A stretch of DNA of 11,125 bases from T3Sed10-213 sp012519365 (lineage in GTDB: Bacteria > Planctomycetota > Phycisphaerae > Sedimentisphaerales > Anaerohalosphaeraceae). Made by a program: the position numbers and the translations under genes. Shown in pieces: positions 6,600 to 11,125 of this stretch; position 1 is the stretch's first letter; each line of letters begins with the position of its first letter. Under the pieces are notes generated by a model, which did not search any database, had not been told where the DNA came from, and saw only the letters and a program-made list of their open reading frames with translations. Location of the stretch: NCBI GenBank assembly GCA_033809355.1, contig JAPXLV010000078.1:1-11125 (forward strand), read 5' to 3'.

Positions 6600-7319
6600 T
6601 TATCGCTTTAGACTCACAAAAAAACTCAGCCAACTTGACAAAACAGCCCCGACAATGCCGACCGCCGCGGTAACCACATCCGTCCACCAAATCGTCTTGC
6701 CAAACCACGGTCCCGAAATCGACACGACCGCCAACATTGCCACCGGCAGAGACAACGCAACTGCCAACCACATCGCGCGATTACAACGCAAAGGCAAATA
6801 GCGTTCAAGATGCTGAATCCAGATCAAGGTCAGCCCGGCATAGGCGGTAAAATGGAAAACGGTGTTTAAGTGAAATTGAGGATATAGCAGGGGCAAGTTA
6901 GAGAGATTGGAAATCACAAACACGCACGCCATCGCTGTGATCAGCAGAGCCGACCAAAATTCAAACACACTCAGCAGTCCCATCGCCAAGGCAATGCCAA
7001 GCAGATTGGCCAGATAGTCGCTGACCGCCGGCGAACGCCCTACGAAGCCCTGCAAGGACTCATCGATTGCCCCATAGACGGCCATCGCACCGATCACCCA
7101 CCACATCTTGGCCCGCCTCCATTGAACACGCTGGTACGGGCTTACGGCACACCAGACCAAAAACGTCAGCATAAAATACGCCAGGGTGTGCATAAGTTTG
7201 TCGCCCAATCCACTTTTGCGAGCGATATCCGGCACGGGGATATGAGTCAACACAAACACCAGCGGCCAATAGACCGTCAATGCGATCAAAATGTATTTAT
7301 GCCGACGCAAAAACCTCAT
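6600..7319 (-). CDS. VanZ-family integral membrane protein
   Basis: This 239-residue protein has about six to seven hydrophobic segments, starting at about 9-28 and ending at about 213-235. The two hallmarks of VanZ-like proteins are present: a D-K-x-x-H44 motif at the start of a membrane segment (D40-K-L-M-H44) and the signature D86-E-S-L-Q-G-F-V-G-R, followed by S-D-Y-L-A-N-L-L-G. VanZ itself gives low-level teicoplanin resistance in vancomycin-resistance clusters, but most genomic relatives have no known role and no van genes are seen here. ATG at 7317-7319 follows a GAGGA ribosome-binding site at 8 bases. It lies 70 bases downstream of the phosphomannomutase gene and is probably co-transcribed with it, since no clear promoter is visible in the gap. 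No specific function should be assumed. Confidence 0.85.
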   Translation of the reverse strand: MRFLRRHKYILIALTVYWPLVFVLTHIPVPDIARKSGLGDKLMHTLAYFMLTFLVWCAVSPYQRVQWRRAKMWWVIGAMAVYGAIDESLQGFVGRSPAVSDYLANLLGIALAMGLLSVFEFWSALLITAMACVFVISNLSNLPLLYPQFHLNTVFHFTAYAGLTLIWIQHLERYLPLRCNRAMWLAVALSLPVAMLAVVSISGPWFGKTIWWTDVVTAAVGIVGAVLSSWLSFFVSLKR

Positions 7320-7332
7320 CTCGGTTGTCCTC

Positions 7333-7348
7333 TATGCCTTCCGGCATA
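7333..7348. repeat. Small hairpin in the leader of the VanZ-family gene
   Basis: TATGCC and GGCATA form a perfect 6-bp stem with a TTCC loop (GGAA on the minus strand). It ends about five bases upstream of the GAGGA ribosome-binding site on the minus strand. GGAA is a GNRA-type tetraloop, which makes a stable RNA hairpin plausible. It lacks a T-run and is not an obvious terminator of the upstream gene. Confidence 0.45.
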
Positions 7349-7389
7349 AACAGAGTTAAGCTCGCAAAAAAACGTGCCCGAGATCGATT

Positions 7390-8769
7390 TTAATGATCCA
7401 CCGGTTCACCGAGAAACGCCTTAAGCTCCTCTAATTTTTCCTGGAGCAATTCCGGCGTTTTGGCCTCGACGTTCAGCCGCAGCAGCGGCTCGGTATTGCT
7501 GGGACGAACATTAAACCACCAGTCCTTAAACTGTACGGTTAAACCGTCCAAATCGTCCACTTGACCCTGACTATAGCGGCGTGCCAGCTCTTTCAAGACA
7601 GCATCCTTGTCCTCAACGCGGAAATTGATTTCTCCGCTGTTGCTGTAGCGCTTCAGCGGGGCAATCATCGCGCTGACCGGCTGGTCGGAAGCGCCGACAA
7701 TATTGAGCATATGCACCAGCGTAATCATCCCGGAATCGGCGTAAAAGTTGTCGCGGTAATAAAAATGCCCGCTCAGCTCACCCCCGAAGATGCCATGGCA
7801 ATCGCGGAGCGTCTTTTTCATATAGGCATGCCCGACGCGTTCACGTCGCGGCGTACCGCCGTGTTTGAGAATCTCTTCGGGCAGGACATGACTGCTGCGC
7901 AGGTCATACACCACCGCCGAACCGGGATATTTTTTGAGAAAATACGGCACCATCAGTGCACACATCAGATCACACGGCACCGTTTGGCCCTGCTCATCGA
8001 CCATCATCAGACGGTCGGCATCCCCGTCAAAACAAAATCCCATATCGGCCTGTTGAGCGCGGACGGTCTCCTTTAACTCCCTCAGGTTGGCTTCCACCAG
8101 CGGATTGGGGTCATGCTTGAAAGTGCCGTCGTGTTCGAAGTTCAGGCCGATTAACTCCACATTTTTCAGGTCGCCGAAGATAATCGGCACCATTTTCCCG
8201 GCCATCCCGTTGCTCGCATCGACGACAATCTTGAGCGGTTTATGAACCGGCTCCAAAAACTTCAACACATGTTTTTTGTATTCCTCTGTCAAATCGCAAT
8301 GCTCCACCGAGCCGTCCTCTCGCCCTTTGGTGTGCAGCAGGGCCAGGGCGATATGCTTGATGTCTTTCAATCCGGTATCAGCACCAATGGGTTTGGCCTG
8401 CTGGCCCGAGATCTTAAAGCCATTGTAGTGTGCGGGGTTGTGGCTGGCGGTGACCTGCACGCCGCCGCACGTGCCCAGATAATTGATGGCAAAATACATC
8501 TGCGGCGTATCGATCATCCCGATATTGATGACATTGGCCCCGGCCGCATTCATTCCCCGGATCAATGCCTCTGCCAGCGAAGGGCTGTGTTTGCGCATAT
8601 CATAGCCGACACACAGGCTTTGGGCGTTGGCCATCCCGCGATCATAGCCGCGAAGCAAGGAACGCAAAAACTGCGCCGTCGCATGCCCGATCTTCCAGGC
8701 CGCCTCCTCGTCAACCTGTTCCCCGTAAATGCCCCGAATGTCGTACGCTTTGAAAATCGATGGATCCAT
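7390..8769 (-). CDS. Phosphomannomutase / phosphoglucomutase (alpha-D-phosphohexomutase family)
   Basis: This cytoplasmic enzyme interconverts hexose 1- and 6-phosphates (mannose and/or glucose), feeding GDP-mannose, UDP-glucose and glycan synthesis. The 459 residues match the AlgC-type length. All four family sites are present: the catalytic phosphoserine loop T-A-S109-H-N-P; the magnesium loop D248-G-D-A-D-R253; the sugar-specificity loop G-G-E331-L-S-G-H; and the phosphate-binding loop R422-P-S-N-T-E-P428. An ATG 15 codons upstream (8812-8814) is in frame. I prefer ATG at 8767-8769 because the family begins at about M-D-P-S-I-F-K-A-Y-D-I-R-G, GGAG lies 9 bases upstream, and the predicted transcription start falls almost on the upstream ATG. 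Sequence alone does not settle mannose versus glucose preference (manB/algC/pgm type), so no symbol is given. Confidence 0.93.
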   Translation of the reverse strand: MDPSIFKAYDIRGIYGEQVDEEAAWKIGHATAQFLRSLLRGYDRGMANAQSLCVGYDMRKHSPSLAEALIRGMNAAGANVINIGMIDTPQMYFAINYLGTCGGVQVTASHNPAHYNGFKISGQQAKPIGADTGLKDIKHIALALLHTKGREDGSVEHCDLTEEYKKHVLKFLEPVHKPLKIVVDASNGMAGKMVPIIFGDLKNVELIGLNFEHDGTFKHDPNPLVEANLRELKETVRAQQADMGFCFDGDADRLMMVDEQGQTVPCDLMCALMVPYFLKKYPGSAVVYDLRSSHVLPEEILKHGGTPRRERVGHAYMKKTLRDCHGIFGGELSGHFYYRDNFYADSGMITLVHMLNIVGASDQPVSAMIAPLKRYSNSGEINFRVEDKDAVLKELARRYSQGQVDDLDGLTVQFKDWWFNVRPSNTEPLLRLNVEAKTPELLQEKLEELKAFLGEPVDH

Positions 8770-8824
8770 AACTCTACGCTCCGAAAGACTATTCGCTTTG
8801 TCCTGTTTGAACATCTAAACGCGT

Positions 8825-8853
8825 ATCCTAAGCCCCCCTTGGGCAATTGTCAA
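8825..8853 (-). promoter_or_regulatory. Strong sigma-70-type promoter for the phosphomannomutase gene
   Basis: A perfect -35 TTGACA (8848-8853) and a -10 TAGGAT (8825-8830, 4 of 6) are separated by an ideal 17 bp. Transcription should begin near 8816-8818, about 50 bases before the chosen ATG and at or next to the alternative upstream ATG. This suggests the gene and the VanZ-family gene after it form a unit separate from the translation genes. Confidence 0.6.
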
Positions 8854-8913
8854 TACATAAAGTCGCAAAACGGCGCAAAGAACATGCAGCCCTCCAAGTC
8901 GGCGGCACAATGC

Positions 8914-8944
8914 GGAATGAAGAATTGAAAATGGAGAATGGGGA
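8914..8944. repeat. Short purine-rich quasi-repeat (AATGRAGAAT-like)
   Basis: Within the spacer between pheS and the phosphomannomutase gene, AATGAAGAAT, AAAATGGAG and GAATGGGG occur in quick succession. Similar AATGAAAAATG-type strings are scattered between genes in several bacterial phyla. It may be a remnant of such a dispersed element. A 63-codon plus-strand reading frame over it shows no credible protein features. Confidence 0.3.
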
Positions 8945-9046
8945 TTATCGCTCTAATAGGACACACAGGGGAAAAACCGCAAAAACGACGCGCACAAAGA
9001 TCTGTACCCATAAGCAGGACCAACACGGAAATGCCTAAACGGACGA

Positions 9047-10039
9047 TTAGAACTGATCTAAAAATCGCAGGTCATTTTCAAACAGCAGGCGGATATCGGT
9101 GATGCCGTATTTCTTCATTGCCAGCCGTTCGATGCCAAAACCAAAGGCCCAGCCGGTATAGGTTTCACTGTCAATGCCGACACTGTCGAAGACATTCGGA
9201 TCGACCATCCCGCAACCGCCGATTTCCATCCAGTTTTCCCGGCCGGACTTATCAACCCACAAAATATCCACCTCGCAACTGGGTTCGGTAAACGGGAAAA
9301 AACTCGGCCGAAACCGCCATTGCGTATCCGCGCCAAAAAAGGTGTGGATAAACTGGTTGATGCTGCTTTTAAGATCAACCATTGTGATGCCTTCATCGAC
9401 CACAAGGGCCTCCAGCTGGTGAAACATAAACATATGGGTGGCATCCACCGTATCCGGCCGATAAACACGCCCAGGGGCCACAACACGAATCGGGGGTTTT
9501 TGACGTTCCATCACCCGAATCTGGATGGTGGAAGTCTGACTTCGCAGCAGCATCGAATCGCTGATATAAAAATTGTCCAGCGGATCGCGAGCCGGATGCT
9601 CTGGGGGGATGTTCAGTGCGACAAAATTATGCCATTCATCCTCAACCTCCGGCCCATAAGCCGCGGCAAATCCCATCCGTCCGAAGATTTCAATCAATTC
9701 GTCGATGGTTTGCATAATGATATGCCGTTTGCCTTGCCGAACGGGAACGCCGGGCAGGGTCACATCCTCCAGCGGCTCGGTCGTCCTTGAGGCGGCCTGA
9801 AGCTTCTCTTTGAGCGTCTCAAAGGCGACGGTCACTTCCTGCTTGATGCGATTGGCCAGTTGTCCGCCCTGACAGCGATCCTCGGGCGCAAGTTTGCCGA
9901 TGTGGCTGAGCATCTGCGTAACCAAGCCCTTTCGACCCAGATATTTAACCCGCCACGCCTCCAGCCCGTCGGCATCCTGAACCGTCTTCAATTCGTCCAG
10001 GGCCTGCGACCCAATTTGCGAAAATTCCTCAAGGTTCAC
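9047..10039 (-). CDS. pheS: Phenylalanyl-tRNA synthetase alpha subunit
   Basis: The alpha subunit carries the catalytic core of the alpha2-beta2 enzyme that charges tRNA-Phe. The 330-residue length is typical. The N-terminal coiled-coil region (about 1-90, with Y-L-G-R-K-G) contacts tRNA. Class II motif 2 (H202-M-F-M-F-H-Q-L-E and F-R-P-S-F-F-P-F-T-E252-P-S) and motif 3 (G-W-A-F-G-F-G-I-E304-R305-L-A-M) are present, as is the conserved ending F-E-N-D-L-R-F-L-x-Q-F. The start is GTG at 10037-10039 with GGGA 6 bases upstream; the nearby ATGs are out of frame or hit a stop at once. It follows rplT by 30 bases, so it is probably the last gene of the infC-rpmI-rplT-pheS unit. The usual partner pheT is not downstream. 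Confidence 0.97.
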   Translation of the reverse strand: MNLEEFSQIGSQALDELKTVQDADGLEAWRVKYLGRKGLVTQMLSHIGKLAPEDRCQGGQLANRIKQEVTVAFETLKEKLQAASRTTEPLEDVTLPGVPVRQGKRHIIMQTIDELIEIFGRMGFAAAYGPEVEDEWHNFVALNIPPEHPARDPLDNFYISDSMLLRSQTSTIQIRVMERQKPPIRVVAPGRVYRPDTVDATHMFMFHQLEALVVDEGITMVDLKSSINQFIHTFFGADTQWRFRPSFFPFTEPSCEVDILWVDKSGRENWMEIGGCGMVDPNVFDSVGIDSETYTGWAFGFGIERLAMKKYGITDIRLLFENDLRFLDQF

Positions 10040-10069
10040 GGCTCATCCCATCCGTCAGACAAAGGGAAT

Positions 10070-10423
10070 TTACAAGGCCGCCTGAGCCTTTTCAACGAGG
10101 GTATCAAAGCCCTTGGCGTCGAAAATGGCGATTTCGCTGAGCATCTTGCGATTCAGGGCGATGCCGGCCTTTTTCAGGCCGTTGATAAATTGGCTGTAAC
10201 GAATCCCCCGTTGCCGACAGGCGGCGTTCAGGCGGATAATCCACAGTCCCCGGTATTGGCGTTTTTTGAGCTTGCGGCCGATTCGGGCATTGACAAGAGC
10301 ATTGACACGCGCCTCTTTGGCCAGACGATAGGTCCGTCCTGTCGCACCCCGATACCCGCGGGCATCTTTCATAATGCGTTTACGCGATTGTCGCGTAGTA
10401 GCACCTTTACGTACTCGTGGCAT
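10070..10423 (-). CDS. rplT: 50S ribosomal protein L20
   Basis: This 117-residue basic protein matches L20 along its full length, from M-P-R-V-R-K-G through S-R-K-R-I-M-K-D-A-R-G-Y-R-G-A, the R-R/K-K-R-Q-Y-R-G-L-W-I-x-R-L-N-A-A core and the C-terminal L-N-R-K-M-L-S-E-I-A. L20 binds 23S rRNA early in large-subunit assembly and, in E. coli and Bacillus, represses its own operon. The start ATG at 10421-10423 follows an AGGA site at about 9 bases. It lies between rpmI (87 bases upstream) and pheS (30 bases downstream), the classic order. Confidence 0.98.
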   Translation of the reverse strand: MPRVRKGATTRQSRKRIMKDARGYRGATGRTYRLAKEARVNALVNARIGRKLKKRQYRGLWIIRLNAACRQRGIRYSQFINGLKKAGIALNRKMLSEIAIFDAKGFDTLVEKAQAAL

Positions 10424-10478
10424 ACCAGCATTTCCTTTCTTTGTGAAACCTGCGGTCCGCTGCGGCAGCTGATGGAGC

Positions 10479-10509
10479 CGAGAAGCAGACCGACCCTGTT
10501 GGATTCTCG
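10479..10509. repeat. Stem-loop in the rpmI-rplT spacer, possible ribosomal-protein control element
   Basis: CGAGAA (10479-10484) and TTCTCG (10504-10509) pair perfectly around a 19-base loop, beginning 1 base after the rpmI stop codon. A CAG/CTG pair can extend the stem inside the loop. Downstream on the minus strand, GC-rich CTGC/GCAG segments (about 10449-10472) offer further pairing before the rplT ribosome-binding site. L20 is known to regulate this operon through mRNA structure in other bacteria. A similar role here is inference. Confidence 0.45.
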
Positions 10510-10510
10510 T

Positions 10511-10705
10511 TTATTGACCGAGTGCCATGCGGAAGGTTCTGGCCTTCTCGCCGACAACAAGCGTGGGCTGACAAAGACGACGGCGGCGTTTGGCCGACTT
10601 GCCGCTCATCAAGTGCCCGGCGTTGCAGTGCCTTCGCTTGACTTTGCCGGTCGCGGTGATTTTAACCCGCTTGGCAAGCCCTTTATGGGTTTTTTGTTTC
10701 GGCAT
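10511..10705 (-). CDS. rpmI: 50S ribosomal protein L35
   Basis: This 64-residue, highly basic protein has the L35 pattern: M-P-K-Q-K-T-H-K-G-L-A-K-R at the start, T-A-T-G-K-V-K-R-R near 17-25, and H-L-M-S-G-K-S-A-K-R-R-R-R-L in the middle. It is a structural protein of the large ribosomal subunit. The ATG at 10703-10705 is preceded by AGGAAG at about 7 bases. It is the first gene after a likely promoter in the infC-rpmI gap and is followed by rplT after 87 bases. Confidence 0.97.
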   Translation of the reverse strand: MPKQKTHKGLAKRVKITATGKVKRRHCNAGHLMSGKSAKRRRRLCQPTLVVGEKARTFRMALGQ

Positions 10706-10772
10706 ATAAGTTCTTCCTGTTAAAGAGATTAAGGATTTATTCGCACACGTTCACCCACACATAAGACCAATT

Positions 10773-10801
10773 ATGTTATGGGTATGAACTGTCATTGTCA
10801 A
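10773..10801 (-). promoter_or_regulatory. Strong promoter between infC and rpmI
   Basis: A perfect -35 TTGACA (10796-10801) and a -10 TAACAT (10773-10778, 4 of 6) sit 17 bp apart on the minus strand. Transcription would start near 10766, giving rpmI a leader of about 60 bases. This would let rpmI-rplT-pheS be expressed independently of infC. Confidence 0.55.
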
Positions 10802-10810
10802 GGGGGTATT

Positions 10811-10834
10811 TGCGATTTTTGACACTTTATCGCA
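10811..10834. repeat. Stem-loop just downstream of infC
   Basis: TGCGAT (10811-10816) and ATCGCA (10829-10834) pair perfectly around a 12-base loop, 24 bases past the infC stop codon. On the minus strand no T-run follows, so it is not a standard terminator for infC. On the plus strand TTTTTATTG follows, but no plus-strand gene ends here. A partial terminator or mRNA end-protector is possible. Confidence 0.4.
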
Positions 10835-10858
10835 TTTTTATTGTCCTTTTTGCGCCGT

Positions 10859-11125
10859 TTAAGCCGATTTGAGGGGCACCAGCACCATCGTCATCCGCCG
10901 CCCCAGCAACACCGGCGGTCGTTCAGGTTTGGCCTTATCCTGCAGGGCCTGGATAATATAGTTCATCGTTTCCTGAGCCTGTTGCTGGTGCATCATCTCA
11001 CGCCCGCGAAACAGCATCGTAAACTGGACTTTATGGCCCTTTTCAAGGAATTTTTCAGCCTGATTCAATTTAATGTCCCTGTCATGGTCATCGGTTTTGG
11101 GACGCAGGCGAATCTCCTTTAGCAC
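10859..11125 (-). CDS. infC: Translation initiation factor IF-3, C-terminal part (cut by the window edge)
   Basis: The visible 88 codons form the IF3 C-terminal domain, which binds the 30S subunit, blocks premature 50S joining and checks start-codon selection. Family motifs are K-E-I-R-L-R-P, I-x-D-H-D-like T-D-D-H-D, K-x-x-x-A-x-K-F-L-E-K-G-H-K-V, F-R-G-R-E-M-x-H and the L-x-P-K-like ending. The first visible codon is GTG, an internal valine and not the start; about half the gene lies beyond the right edge. infC heads the conserved infC-rpmI-rplT order, with a 153-base gap before rpmI here. Confidence 0.96.
   Translation of the reverse strand: MLKEIRLRPKTDDHDRDIKLNQAEKFLEKGHKVQFTMLFRGREMMHQQQAQETMNYIIQALQDKAKPERPPVLLGRRMTMVLVPLKSA

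Noticed and set aside
7350..7389. T-rich run after the phosphomannomutase gene as an intrinsic terminator
   Set aside because: Seven T residues occur on the minus strand, but the bases before them do not form a convincing GC-rich stem.
8847..9038. A 63-codon plus-strand frame in the pheS-phosphomannomutase spacer
   Set aside because: Its sequence is dominated by the purine-rich quasi-repeat and K/R/T-rich filler. There is no clear ribosome-binding site and no family resemblance.
9860..10723. A 287-codon plus-strand frame spanning pheS, rplT and rpmI
   Set aside because: It crosses three certain minus-strand genes and their spacers, so it cannot be a normal gene.

Overview
The window reads almost entirely on the minus strand. 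It joins a conserved translation gene cluster (right) to an accessory, secreted pectin-degrading pair (left). The best guess for the host is a Planctomycetota bacterium of the Phycisphaerae / Sedimentisphaerales type. The clues are the very large secreted polysaccharide lyase built from LamG and FN3-like modules, its C-terminal dockerin-like double repeat ending in W-L-D-C, and the generally GC-rich coding sequence. This placement is inference from domain style, not a measured phylogeny.

Right part (about 9047-11125, read right to left): the C-terminal half of infC (IF3), rpmI (L35), rplT (L20) and pheS (phenylalanyl-tRNA synthetase alpha). A near-consensus promoter (TTGACA, 17 bp, TAACAT) lies between infC and rpmI, and a stem-loop lies between rpmI and rplT. 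pheT does not follow pheS.

Middle (6600-8853): a phosphomannomutase/phosphoglucomutase with its own strong promoter (TTGACA, 17 bp, TAGGAT), which also settles its start codon. It is followed after 70 bp by a VanZ-family membrane protein.

Left (1-6599): a 304-bp gene-free regulatory stretch, then a 1412-residue exported PL1-type pectate lyase with accessory modules, then an exported LamG + PL11 rhamnogalacturonan lyase. Together they would attack the homogalacturonan and rhamnogalacturonan-I parts of pectin outside the cytoplasm. The PL11 gene is cut short: family similarity stops abruptly at Tyr608, the next bases form a perfect stem-loop, and a ribosome-binding site plus a new start codon appear at the window's left edge. 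This looks like the end of an inserted element whose body lies outside the window.

I see no CRISPR array, tRNA, rRNA or clearly new multi-gene system. The most unusual items are the disrupted PL11 gene, the modular pectate lyase and several uncharacterised palindromes in the spacers.
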